This document shows positions 1 through 11,555 of a stretch of DNA of 64,000 nucleotides, one piece after another. The notes under the pieces were generated by a model, which was given only the letters and a program-made list of their open reading frames with translations, had not been told where the DNA came from and did no database searches. Made by a program: the position numbers and the translations under genes. Within the stretch, counting starts at the first letter, position 1, and each line of letters starts with the position of its first letter. The DNA comes from Mycoplasmopsis glycophila (GTDB taxonomy: Bacteria > Bacillota_I > Bacilli_A > Mycoplasmatales > Metamycoplasmataceae), in NCBI RefSeq assembly GCF_900660605.1, contig NZ_LR215024.1:434001-498000 (forward strand), read 5' to 3'.

Positions 1-158
1 TCATTATGTATTTTGTAAAGCAAGTAGGTTTAAAAGGCGATAATGCCGACCAACACAAAGTTGAAGCAGCGAAAAAGAACTTAAAAAATGGTTTATTATG
101 TTTATTTTTAGCAATTTGTTGGGTTTCACTATTACAAATAATATTTAATTTAGCATAA
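1..158 (+). CDS. ICE pilin-like conjugal transfer protein (Mbov_0395 family), 3' end only
   Basis: The last 51 codons of a gene that starts before the window; the reading frame begins at base 3 and stops at TAA 156-158. The tail is a short charged stretch followed by a hydrophobic segment (LLCLFLAICWVSLLQIIF), so the protein ends in a membrane helix. A small membrane protein directly before the polytopic protein and the TraE ATPase is what the mycoplasma ICE order predicts for the pilin-like Mbov_0395 family, a likely component of the conjugative channel. The family call rests mainly on this synteny. The next gene starts 8 bases downstream, so the genes are probably co-transcribed. Confidence 0.6.
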   Translation, partial: IMYFVKQVGLKGDNADQHKVEAAKKNLKNGLLCLFLAICWVSLLQIIFNLA

Positions 159-166
159 GGGACAAA

Positions 167-1515
167 ATGATTTTTGACGGTATATTCTATTTTATTTTTC
201 AAGCATTTTGAACTCCGGTTCGCTTATGTCTTTTGTTTTTCCATTGAATACAAGAAATATTTATTGGTGTTTCTAATGAACTACCTTTTTATGTATTATT
301 TGGTGTTAAAAGCGAAAATTTATTAAGTGGTGGAGTTTCTGTTCCACCGCTTTTTCTTCGCTTTATCTTCACAAGCTTTATCTTGCTTTTTATCTTTTTA
401 ATATTTCAAGCAATTAAGGGTTATAAAAAAGAAAACCCTGAACCTTTTGTTAATATGTGAAAGAATGCTTTCAAACATTACTTATTCTTTCTTTTCTTTA
501 TTTGAATATTAGCATTATTTATGTTTGGTCTAAAATGACTTATTTTAGTAATGTATGACGGTGATACGCTCGCAATTGACCAAGAGATATTTAAAGCAAT
601 CAAACCAGAAGAAATAGACGATAGCTACTGAGAAAATGTAATTGAAAATGGTTACTCGATCGATTTTGATACATATACATTAATTAAAAGCGGAACATCA
701 CTTATTCTCGTTTCTTATATTGGTGTTATTGTTCCAACTATTCTTTTTGCTTTTACTTTGCTTTCAGTTATCATAAAATGTTTTGAAATTCTTTATATGT
801 TCATATTAAGTCCTTGAATTCACGCTTATTCTATTATTGATAATGGTAAAGTAATGAAAAAATGGTGAGCAATGTTCTTCTCGAAATTTATGACCATTAT
901 CTTATACCCTGTTGTAATACAAATTTATGTCTTTTTCATTAATAGGACTTTGTCTTATTGAGATACAAATGACGGCGGAACAATTTCACATACATTTATG
1001 AAAATCATAATTTTAATTGCTGCTACTTTATCAATCAATGGTGCTGGAATTATAACAACTGCTTTCTTTGGTGATAATCTTTCAGCACGCGAAGGAATTC
1101 AACAAATTTCTCAAATTAGACAATTAGGAGCAGCAACAATGGGAGCTGGAGCTCTTGCTTACGGAATAGCTAAAAAAACTGGTGTTGGTGTATTGAAAGC
1201 TAAAAGCGGAGTTGGAATGGCCGCGCGTGGTGGAGCAAATTTAGTGCGAAACTTTGGTTCTGTCTCGCAAGGAGTTAAAGGAGCATTTAGTAAATTTAGT
1301 GAAGCAAGTAAAAATATTCAATCATTAGATATGAATAAAAATATGGAATGGCCGCAAGATTACATAAAGAAAGTGGAAGAAGATTATTTAAAGATTTAAA
1401 ACAAACTTTCTCAACTCCATTTAAAGACGCTAACCAAAAATTCGCAAAAAGACAAGAAACATCAAGCAAACTACTCGACAAACTTAACCAAATGAAAGAC
1501 AACTTAAAAAATTAA
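167..1515 (+). pseudogene. ICE polytopic membrane protein (Mbov_0396 family), one frameshift
   Basis: Begins MIFDGIFYFIFQAFW and reads through several UGA (Trp) codons to a TAA at 1397-1399. At least six hydrophobic segments are visible, followed by an alanine/glycine-rich tail (QLGAATMGAGALAYGIAKK). After about base 1340 a second frame (shifted -1) continues as a plausible basic, helical C-terminus (LFKDLKQTFSTPFKD...) and stops at 1515, only 9 bases before the next gene. I therefore read the gene as 167-1515 with a one-base deletion near the run at 1336-1345. Members of this family are VirB6/TrbL-like channel candidates of mycoplasma ICEs; that role is inferred from position and topology. 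If the frameshift is real, the protein has a changed end of about 17 residues. Confidence 0.72.
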
Positions 1516-1524
1516 GGAGCATAA

Positions 1525-4472
1525 ATGAAACATACAAATAAAGATTTAACAAAGATATCTACCGAAGTTAAGTTCGGTTTATCATTTAAAGAATTTTTCT
1601 GTTTTCTATTAGTTAGTTGCTTTATTTTCTTTTTTTGAAGCTTAACCTTAAAAAGTTTTTCACCTAAAATTAAGTTTGCTTTCATTTTTGGTTCAATAAT
1701 TATTTCAACTTTCTTTTTCATACCATTTAATGGTATAAGAAGCTATAAATGATTGTATAAAGCGCTTGTCTTTCTCTTTTCGAAAAGAAAATACAAAAAG
1801 CAAGAGCTTAATCAATTAATTCCCTACAAGAATATCATTAATGATAATGTTTTAATTTATACGAAAGCAATCTTAATAAATATATAAAGATTGTTAAGTT
1901 TCAAGGTTTTGATATTTGAACACAAAATGAAATTGATATTACCAAAAAGCTTGAAGAACTTAATTTGCTTTCGAGAATATCAATACTGATTTTGAAATCA
2001 TTAAAACAAATGAGAAAAACGATTTAAGTATTAACTTACAACATTTAGAAGAAACAATTGACGCAAAAAATGATTGAAACAAAACACAAATTGATTATTT
2101 TGAAAATTTAGTAAAAGATATTAATTATGAAAACGAAAATATTCAAAAAGAAAATTACTATGTTGTTTTAAAAGCAATGGACTTACAAAATTTAGAAACT
2201 GAAACAACAAACCTTACCAGAAACTTATATAACATCGGTATCAATAATAATGTTCTAAATAAGTTAGAAATTATTGATTTGCTTGGCGTTTTAAATAACT
2301 ATGAAATCAACTTTGAGATTTTAGAAAAATTTCTTAAACAAGAAAGTGAAAACCTTGCTATTAACCAAAAGGTTAAACAAAAAACACAAACACAATTTAC
2401 CTTTTGAGAAAGCATTAAGTGTCTTTGAATTAATCTTTCCAAAGAAAAAGACTTAAAGCTTTAAACTTAAACGCAATAACAAAATACGAAGATTTAATCT
2501 TATACCAAGAAGCTAACATTAAGCTTTCATTTTGAAAAATTCTTAAAAACAAATTTAATAAAACAAAACTAAAAGAATTACAAATTGAAATTGATGTGAT
2601 AAGAAAAGCAGCAAAAAACAAAGCTTTATCACAAACAAAAGAAACTAAAAAGGTAATTACACTTAATGAAATTTATTATCAAGAAGAGTTTGAAATCAAA
2701 AAAAATATATCAAATATAAAGACGGTGATTATCAAACATTCTTATCTTTAAAAAGCTTACCATTTAATTTGAATTATGGGTATTTAAATGCTTTTCTAAC
2801 AAATTACGGAAACACCTTTTTTAAATTCGAAAAAATGAATGATAAAAAGACTGACGATGTAATTAATTATGCTCTCAAAAAGACAATGGAAATTGAAATT
2901 AATAAAAAAGCAACCATTAATCGTATGAATGATACATACGTTAATACACTCCAAGAAATTTTAGATAATGTTGTTGAAAAAGGTAAAAACTTATATACAT
3001 TCAATTGTTATGTTGAAATCAAAGCAAAAAGCTTACAAGAGCTAAAAAGCAAAGTAAGAGAAATCAAAGTTTTGCTCGCAACAACAAAATCAAATTAGAT
3101 GTTCCTACCTTTAACATCAACGAAGCATTTTTATCAAACAAATTATGTAAAAACTTTTTCAAAGACAACAATAAAACTGTTTTTGTTGAAAATATCATTC
3201 AAGGGTGAGCATTTTTACAAAACTCATTTAATGATTACAACAATTTATTTGTGGGTAAAGGTATTAATGGTGAATATATTTTCTTTGATAGATTTAAGAA
3301 AACACAAGACAGAACAAATGCTAATATGTTTATCACTGGAACAAGTGGAGCGGGTAAAAGTACTTTTGCTGAAAAAATGATATTAAATGATATCGCTAAT
3401 AATAGAGATGTAATTGTATTAGATTTACAACAAGAGTATAAGCAAAATGGACTAATGCTTGGAGCAACAATTTTAGATTTTACAAGCAAAAAACAACCCA
3501 CTTTCAATTAACGTTTTACAAGTAAGAGATGTTTTTGAAGCTGAAAAATCACACAACTATTCAAATAATCTTACAAAGATTAATCGACATATTGACTATT
3601 TAGAGAAATTTTTCCGTTTAGTTTTTAAAGAAGAGATTTCTCAAAGTTTAATAAGCTACCTTAAAAAAGCACTTGGTCAGTTATATAAAGAAAATGGTTA
3701 TTTTGACGATAATGTTGATTTAAGCAAAATTCCTAACGATAAATGAATAACAATTAGTGATTTAATTAAGAAACTTGAAAATTATACTTTTGAGACAAAG
3801 TGAGAAAAAGCAAATTTTGAAGAACAAATCAAATTACTCTCACATCAATTAAAACTTTATTTTGAAACTCAAAATGTATTATCAACATTATTTAATAACC
3901 ACACAAACTTTGATATTAATAGTCAATATACAATCTTTGACTTACACAACATAATCAACACAAGCGAAAGTGGTGAAAGTTATAACGACCAAATTATTCT
4001 TTTTGTTTTACTTAACTTTTTACAAGACAAAATTGCTAAAAACAGAGAAAACAAAAAGCAAATGAGCTTATTTATTGGTGAAGCACACTTTTTCGTAAAA
4101 AGCAAAAATCAAATTCTTTTTGATTTCTTATTCTTCACAATTAAGACAGCAAGAAAGTATGGACTTTCTGTTGTAATGGACACACAAAATTTAAGTGATT
4201 TTTACCGTGAGAAAGACAATGCGAATGCTTTACTTTCTAACTGTGATTACTCGCTCTTTTTAAGACAAAAAAGTAGTGAGATTGAAGATATTAACGAAAA
4301 GCTATTTAGCACAAATAAAGTTTTAACTCAAACAGAACAAGACTTTTTAGAAAGAGCAAGTGTTGGTCAAGGTATTTTAAATATTGGAGCTAATTTAAGA
4401 TATATTGTAAAGCTTCATTACAATGACTATGAACAAGAATTATTATTCAAAAGTAAAGGAGATTATATTTAA
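1525..4472 (+). pseudogene. ICE conjugal transfer ATPase TraE/VirB4-like (Mbov_0397 family), broken by about six frameshifts
   Basis: Reconstructed across six frame changes near 1863, 1973, 2445, 2700, 3085 and 3495, the product is a protein of about 980 residues, normal for a mycoplasma VirB4/TraE. The N-terminus has two membrane helices (FCFLLVSCFIFFFW and FAFIFGSIIISTFFFIPF). The middle is the variable VirB4 region. The C-terminal half has a clear Walker A (GTSGAGKST, about base 3340), a following VLDLQQEY strand, and a Walker B (LFIGEAHFF, about base 4070) followed by the MDTQNLSDF segment. VirB4 ATPases power assembly and substrate transfer of type IV secretion systems at the inner face of the membrane. 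Five of the six shifts are -1, and no nonsense substitution was needed in any segment. As written the gene cannot give a full-length protein. Whether this is decay or assembly error is treated in the findings. Confidence 0.8.
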
Positions 4473-4473
4473 T

Positions 4474-5037
4474 ATGAGCAAAAAAGACGAAAGTATTAAA
4501 AGTCTTTCGGTTAAGTTATCGAACTTAACTGAAACAGAACAAGTTTTATTAACAAAGTGAATTGAAAATTTAAAAGCTCAAAAAAAGAGCGTGAATGGTG
4601 AATTACAGAAGATTTTATTTCAATATTTAACCGAGAACAATTCACAAGAACTTTTTAAAGAGTTTCAAACAAGTATTTTCTATGCTTTTAGAAAGAGCAT
4701 TTTCGCAAGTTTAAGTCCTTATCATTCAAATATAAAGTATTGAATAAATCTTCAAAACATTGAACTTGAAGCTATCAATAAGAAGCTTGATATTATACTC
4801 AATTTACTTGCTTTAAGTGGTAATTTAAACTTAAATAGTCCAAAAGAAGAATACACCAGAGAGCTTGATTATTTCATTCGATTAAGAAATGAGAAAATAA
4901 CAAAGCTTATGACTGATAAACAAGAAGAAGACGATAGTAATAAGCAAGTATTAAAAACGTTTGAAAACTTTCAAAAAGTCGCATTTGATACAGACAAAGA
5001 TATAGCAGAACGTATTAAAAAAGCAAAGGAGAAATAA
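4474..5037 (+). CDS. ICE hypothetical protein (Mbov_0398 family)
   Basis: An intact 187-residue frame (MSKKDESIKSLSVKLSN...) with two UGA Trp codons, starting 1 base after the TraE stop. It is mostly helical and charged, without a membrane segment or a nucleotide-binding motif, so probably a soluble or membrane-associated accessory protein of the transfer apparatus. The call to the Mbov_0398 family comes from its place between the VirB4 ATPase and the giant membrane protein. It ends in KKAKEK, and its last codons (AAAGGAGAAATAA) supply the Shine-Dalgarno of the next gene, which suggests translational coupling. It is the only complete gene in the ICE transfer block without a frameshift. No molecular function can be read from the sequence. 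Confidence 0.65.
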
Positions 5038-5041
5038 TTAA

Positions 5042-8000
5042 ATGAAACTTAAAGATACCATTTTTATTTCTCTTGCTCCATTAATAACAATACCAACTAG
5101 CGTAGCAATATCTTCTGCTATCAATAATTCAAATGAAACAAACACTCGCATTTTGACCTTTCATAACTTACCAAATGAATTTTATGATTTAATTAAAAAC
5201 ACTCAAATCAAGCGAAATATTGCGCTTGATAGAGACGAATTGCTTTTAGCTAAATACGAAACCAAAGCTATTCCACTTGATACAAAAAGCATTAGTATTT
5301 ACTATGATGCTGGTTTCGAAAACACTGTAAGGTTTTTAGATAATATTGCTGATAGAGACGGTCGTAGAATTGAAATTACATATGACGAAAATATAGATTT
5401 TAATAGCGAAGAAGCTAATAAAATTAAAAACCGAATATGTTCTATAAGAAATTAGACATTAAAAGAACTGCCTTTTCATATGCTTTAATTGAGAAAAAAA
5501 CTAATGCTGAAAAGTATATGAATACGGTGCTTCAAGACTATAAATATATAGTGAGACAACTTGCTTTTGAGAATGTTAAAATAAATGAAAAACAAGCAGA
5601 AGCGTTATTATCAAGTGAAGCAATCATTTCGCCGAAAATTAATCACGATAGCTATTATGGTTGAGAAAATGGAGTAGCAAAACATATTAACCATTTAGGA
5701 CTGTATGATAGTGTTATTCCACTTCATTTTGAAAATAGAAAATATAGTAAAAGTTCGTTGAATAGCAGTGGAATTCAAAACATTTTATTAGAAAAAGCAA
5801 AGTCTAAAATTGCTGATAATGAAGATATTTTGATAAATGAAACCAAAATAGAAAAAGATTATCAAGTAGTCGTAAAAGCTTTCATTTTAAGTGATAATGA
5901 AAACAAAAACCAAAGAGATTGATTACCATATGCTCCTAATATGATAATTAATAATAACAGACAATTAAGAGATAATTTTATCTTATGAGAAGACAACTTA
6001 AAATTGAATGTTGAAATTTATGCTCCACAAACAAATTACGTTGTTATCAATAATGATAATGCTAAAATTTCTCAAATTGTTTCTAACTATGAGAAAGCTT
6101 TCTTAAAAGCACAAAATGAACTGAAAAACACACAAACATTAAACATTGTAAGTGAAAGAATTGGTGATAGAACTTTATATTCATTAGAAAACCAAAGCTT
6201 ACTTAATCAAAAAATCAATGAGATTAATAAGAAGCTAATGGAATACAATTTTTTCATTGAATATAAAGTGATTGACGAAGATAAAATTGACCTTTATCTT
6301 TCTAATAAAACCAATTCTTTAATTAATAAGTCTTATAAAATTGCTTCTAATTACCCTGTGAAAATTTCACCAAGTGTAAGAGCAATTGATAAGGAAATCA
6401 AAAATAGACTAATTATCAAAGCTAATAAATGAGTTGATTTTAAAACAAATACAACTGAATTAGTCGATGATGTTCCTGTGCTTTTAGAACCACAAGCTAA
6501 AAAAGGTGAAAAAAGCTTTTATGGTGGTAAATGACTTTACCACTCGCCAGCAAGTGTTGATTTTACAACAATTGACGAAAGCGAAATTCTTTTAATTAAC
6601 GGCAAAAGAATTGAGGTGCTTGATAGACATTTTAGCGAAATTTTATCGAATGAAAGCTTGATTATTGATAATTCTTCCAAAGAAGAAGAAAACAAAATCA
6701 AGAGCTATGAAATCAAAATTCTCAAATACGAAAAGAATTCAGGTAATGTTGATAGTAAGCTCGAATACGAATATAAAATAGACCTTTTAATCAACTCAAA
6801 CGCTTTAAGTATTGATTATAAATTTTATGCTTGAAACCCGGAAGAAAACCCTGACCAAAAGAAACTTATTGAAGAATATAAAAAGATGCTAATGGTAATT
6901 TACTAAAAGACGAGCAAGGTAGAAAAATCAAAAATGAATTTTATGATCCTGAAATTGATAAAAGTACTGGAACTAAAAAGCAGCTTGTATGAGTTGATGT
7001 TTCTTCAAATACAGAGCTTTTAGCTAATGACGAATATACACAAAAAAGTCATTTACCTTATGGAACTAAAACCCTTTTACTAAAAAATGGTAATCAAATC
7101 ATTCAAGGATTTTTAGCGGAAGCTTCTGTATTAGGAAGCGGAGCATTACAAATTCTTAATGGTGAGACTAAAAATGGTCAATATCGTGTTTTTAAACTTA
7201 ATCAAAACAACTTATCATATAACGACGAAATTTCATATGAACGCTTTGAAAATGGTCAAAAATACAAAGATTTACCATTAAATACAAGCGAAAATAGTTA
7301 TTTTAGTGATAGTGGTCTCTACCTTTTTACAGCACACGCTTCTTCAAGTATTGATAACTATAAATTAGTTTTAATTGATAAAAATCTTAATGCTCAAAAA
7401 ACTAAATTTATTGAAACTATTAATGGTTTAACAAGAGTTCAAAGCTTTTGAGAAACTCCTGTTGGTAATGAATTTTTAAATTATTTAGAGCTTAAACATA
7501 ATATAGGAAGCGAAAGAGCTAAAAAAATGAGCTATGAAATGGTTTTACAATATTTTGTTTTATTTACTAACTACATTTACAAAATTCAATACTACACACA
7601 AAAGAACGTTAAATATATTTCACCATTTTTCAAAAATGTTCCAAGGGTGTATTCTTATGAAACATTCAAGAATAAATATATTCTTGCTGAAAATGGTTTT
7701 AATAAGTTCTTTAATGAATATAGCGGTGATTTTAAGTATAAAGAGCTAATCAATATTAGCGATATGAGAATTTCACAAGACAGAAGAAATTTGATTATTA
7801 ATGTAAGCTTAAAGTACAACCCGAATACTAATATTTTTGGTTATGAACTTGTACAAAGTGAAATTACAATTCCTGTTTCATTTATTGATAATGATGTTCC
7901 TGAAATTTTTGCTAAACAAGTTAGCTTTGAGCTAAATCAATCCAAAATTGAAGACATTTTATTAAATTCTAACCCTGAAAATTGAAACAGTTTAATTGTA

Positions 8001-9750
8001 AATTATGACTGATTAAAAGATATTAGTTTGGAAGATTACCAAAAAGCTTCTTGATTTTTAGAATGAGAAAAAGTTGGAAGCAAAGATTTTAAAATCAAGA
8101 TTTTAGGTGCTGCTAAAAGTGAATTTGAAAGCGAAATCCAAATTGTTCCTAAAATTAAAGTGTTTGACTTAAATTTAGAAAAAAGAGCAATTAATCTTGA
8201 AGAAGACCAATGAGAGATGCGTTTAAAAAACACAAAATCAATCTTGCTGGCCTTACCGAAAATGACCAAATCACAAAGTTTATTAAAAAGGAAATCCAAG
8301 AAACTTTAAGTGATTTAGCTTCTATTTATGATTATGAGCTTACAAATTTAAATGATATTTTACCTTATCTTTCTAACATTAATTTAGCAAGTGATGTTCC
8401 ACTCTTTTACAAAGTTTTAAACATCAAAAGGAAATAGATAGCAAAGTATTTAAAATAGCTATTTATAATTATGTTGCTCATAAATACAATAAGCAATTTG
8501 ATTTAAGTGAAATTAAAATAGATTTATTATTACTTAATACAAATGATAAGGAGCTAATTTCAAAGACAATTTGAGATAAAGTTCAAGAAATTAGCAACCA
8601 AAGAAACATCTCTATAAGCGATTTAAGACTAATAAACTTGGAAGATGTTTTAAGACACTTAATCGCAAAAAACAATAAAGTAAGCTTAATAATTGGTTCA
8701 AATCACTATCAACTAATTAACAATTTTAAGCTGGAAATTCAAAATAATTACAAATTTGACTTAAAAATCAATGAAACAAAATTAAATGAAAGAACAGCAA
8801 TTGACTTAACTAAAATATCAATTCCTGCTCTAAATTTGAATAACAAACGAGAATTTAAAGACATTCAAAACGAAATAATTCTTTATGTTTCTAATTACTT
8901 TGCTTCATTTAATTTGTTTTGAAACTATGATTATTACATTGAAAATATTAATAACCCGCTCTTTTTAAAAGGTCTTGTGAATGATTTAGAGAATACAATT
9001 AATATCAAAATTAAGTCATTAAACAAGAAATCTAATGGTGAAACAAGCTTAATTGTTAATAATACTTTAACAGAATTATTAACCGAAAAAGAGCAAGAAA
9101 AATGAAACAAAATCATTGAAGAATTCACTAACAAAGTAATAGGTGAAGCTAAAAAAGAACCAGATTATAACCCTGAAACAAGCATTACAGATGTTTTAAA
9201 CAATAATACAGAGATAGCAAATAAAGTTGATAAAGACGGAATAAATCTAATCTCAAATGACGATTTAGTGAAGATTTTAGATAACAATATCATTAATCTT
9301 AATGATTTTAAAGTCCCTTTATTAAGAACATATTATGATAATTCTGTTGATTTAGCAAATGCTATTTGAGACCATATCAATCAAAATTTAACTGTTAAAT
9401 TTACAGTTAATGAATATGAATTTAATCAAGCATTAAAGCAATTACTTATTCCAAGTAGAGAAAACAAGACACAATTAATTATTCGTGGTCTTTATGGTTT
9501 TAGTAGTGGTGTAATACCTTTTGAAATCATAAATACAACCACTGAAAATGCTTCTTATGATAATGCGATTTCAATAAAAAACGATAATAATATTATCAAT
9601 ATTATTGAAGAAGAAAATAAAATTCAAAAGCAAAAAGCAGCAAGAAATAAGAAAATTTGACTTGGTTTAACTGGTGGAACAGCACTACTTGGTTTAATTT
9701 CGGCAGGGTTTATAGTTTGAATTAGACGTTTTAGAAACAAACTCAAATAG
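5042..9750 (+). pseudogene. ICE giant membrane-anchored protein (Mbov_0399 family), four frameshifts
   Basis: The frame opens MKLKDTIFISLAPLITIPTS, a signal-anchor-like N-terminus. It can be followed for about 1570 residues to the C-terminal membrane helix (GLTGGTALLGLISAGFIVWI) and a basic end (RRFRNKLK). Four frame changes, all -1, are needed near 5430, 6882, 8220 and 8425; three of them sit on runs of five or six A. Between the anchors lies a large, Asn/Lys/Glu-rich region without cysteine clusters or repeats that I can see. The type I topology with one N- and one C-terminal hydrophobic segment suggests a large extracellular domain, perhaps used for mating contact; this is inference. The strong hairpin directly after the stop marks the end of the transfer operon. 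The alternative to decay is a poorly polished sequence. Confidence 0.72.
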
Positions 9751-9751
9751 A

Positions 9752-9784
9752 AAAAGAAGCAACAAATTCTGTTGCTTTTTTCTA
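9752..9784 (+). terminator. Rho-independent terminator of the ICE transfer operon
   Basis: A perfect 8-bp stem AAGCAACA / TGTTGCTT with a 5-base loop, followed by a run of T, begins 6 bases after the last ICE transfer gene. It separates that operon from the transposase gene, which has its own promoter-like region (TATAAAAG/TATAGT around 9860-9880) and a GGAG ribosome binding site. Confidence 0.85.
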
Positions 9785-9911
9785 TTAATTATTGAAAAAA
9801 TGAACAATATTTTTAATAATTTTTTTTATTTTTAGAGCTTTTAACAGCAAATCATATTAATATAAAAGTATAGTGATAAATTCTTTTTTGATTATAAAAT
9901 GGAGTTAAATT

Positions 9912-11144
9912 ATGGACAAATCTATTAGCTTATTAGCAATGTGTATTCAAGAATGAAATGAAAAAGAATATAAATTTAGAACCATAAAAAGGAAATTAGA
10001 ACACCCTGATTGATGTCTTAAAAAGGTTAAAACAAGAAAGATTATTGATATTGACGGTAAGGAATATCAATATAACCTTGGAGTTTATTATGTGCGTTAT
10101 TTTGACGAAAATGGTAAGGAAAAGAGACGTGAATTTACTTACTATCATAATGAATATTTAGCTCAAATGAAACGCAGTAAATACTCTCTTGAAATCAAAA
10201 AGATTGCTTATGAAATTAGGAAAAATGGTGGTAAAAGACCTGAATTTTTGCCTAAATCAACATTTTTATATTGAAGCTGAATGACTAAAAAGAATATTGA
10301 ACTTAAAACAGATTTAGACGAGAAAATCAAACAAAGTTTAAAATCGTCATTCAATAAATTGAAAAAATTTGAGATTAAACCTGAACATAATAACATTCTT
10401 TTTGTTGAAATTGACGATACATATAAGAGAATTCAATACAAGAAAATGAACAAAAAATTTATGTGTAGAATGATGACCTTTAATCTTTTTAATAGCAAAA
10501 CAGGAAAATATGAAGCATTAAATAATGTTCAAATTTACTTTGAACAAGACAAAAGATTAACCAAATATGACGAAAAGAACAAACTTATCGAGCTTACAAA
10601 TTACATCAAAAATACATATTATGATAGCAAAATGAAAGTTTGTGTGAAAGGAGATGGAGCATATAATATCAAGAATTTAGCAAAGAATTTTGACTATTAT
10701 ATACTTGATAAATTTCACGTTTTGAAATATGTAAAAGACACATTTACTCTCAAAAAATACATTCAAAACAAAGATTTAAAAGAGCTAAATGCTCAATTTT
10801 ATCAAATCAAAAGTCCAACATTTTGAAAGAATGCGATTAATTATTACAGCATAAATGACTGAGATAATTTGTACTTAAAGCTCAAAAAATGATTTGATAA
10901 TTTTGAATTTAAGACAAATTTTAAGAAGCAATTTGAGAAATTTTTGAATTATTTGAACAATAATAAACGAGCAATTTTTGGAATTTTAGACGGTATAGAG
11001 AGAACATCACATACAGAAAGTTACATTCGCAATTTCTTTAAAATTTACCTTGATAAACGTAACGCTTCTTATGGTTTTGAGACTATGACTGAACTTGTAA
11101 AAAATAACTTTAATTATGAAAATGGGCTGCTTCAAATTTTTTAA
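9912..11144 (+). CDS. ICE DDE transposase-like protein (Mbov_0401 / UPF0236, ISLre2-like family)
   Basis: An intact 410-residue frame (MDKSISLLAMCIQEWNEKEY...) with several UGA Trp codons. It matches the family by its order of blocks: an N-terminal zinc-less basic region, a GVYYVRYFDENGKEKRR segment, FVEIDDTYKRIQ, a GDGAYNIKNLAKNFDYYILDKFHV block, and a C-terminal TSHTESYIRNFFK segment. The conserved Asp/Asp/Glu positions (VEIDD, KGDGA, ILDGIERTSHTE) fit a DDE nuclease. In mycoplasma ICEs a DDE transposase of this kind sits at the right end and excises and inserts the element in place of a tyrosine recombinase. The start is supported by GGAG 9 bases upstream. It is unbroken while its neighbours are frameshifted. 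The end GLLQIF appears complete, but a slightly longer ancestral form cannot be excluded. Confidence 0.82.
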
Positions 11145-11156
11145 ATCAAAATTGTC

Positions 11157-11274
11157 GTTGGAAGATTTTTGGAAAATTGACCTTTTTCTTATATACGTAG
11201 TATATATTTTTGATTTTTGAACAAGTTTTGGAAAAATTTTGGAAAAAATGACCACTTTTTAAAGAGCGTTGGAA
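11157..11274 (+). repeat. Subterminal TTGGAA repeats, candidate transposase binding sites
   Basis: Five TTGGAA motifs start at 11158, 11169, 11228, 11239 and 11269. The first four form two pairs with 11-base spacing, one helical turn, and each pair is followed by a TTGACC or ATGACC and a T-run. The two blocks (about 11157-11192 and 11227-11262) are thus imperfect direct repeats with a 70-base offset. Arrays like this near the end of a mobile element often bind the transposase. Confidence 0.5.
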
Positions 11275-11290
11275 AAACTGCTTTTCAAAA

Positions 11291-11323
11291 AATAAAAAAA
11301 TAGTATTTATTACATAAATACTA
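11291..11323 (-). terminator. AT-only hairpin, possible minus-strand terminator
   Basis: Perfect 10-bp inverted repeat TAGTATTTAT / ATAAATACTA with a 3-base loop at 11301-11323. Read on the minus strand it is followed by seven T (the A-run at 11294-11300), so it would end transcription coming from the minus-strand ATPase gene. It could also be a structural part of the ICE end. Confidence 0.5.
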
Positions 11324-11555
11324 AATTGCTAATTTTGGGTATCGTTAGATGCTTTTTCCAAAATGTTATCTTGTGCTTAAAAGCATGTGCGGGTGAGCAC
11401 GTGCGCGCTTAACACAGTTTCCACAAATTCAAAGAAAATTTTTTAGGAATGGAAAGATTTTGCGAGAAATTCGTAAAGTCATTTTTGTCGTGAAAAAAAT
11501 GATTTATTTTTGAAAATTTGTCTGGCGATGTGTTAGAATTTAAGTGAAAGGCAAG

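Noticed and set aside
1340-8430. Programmed -1 ribosomal frameshifting in the ICE genes
   Set aside because: The shifts share polarity, but several sites lack a slippery heptamer followed by a structure, and needing five or six recoding events in one gene is not plausible.
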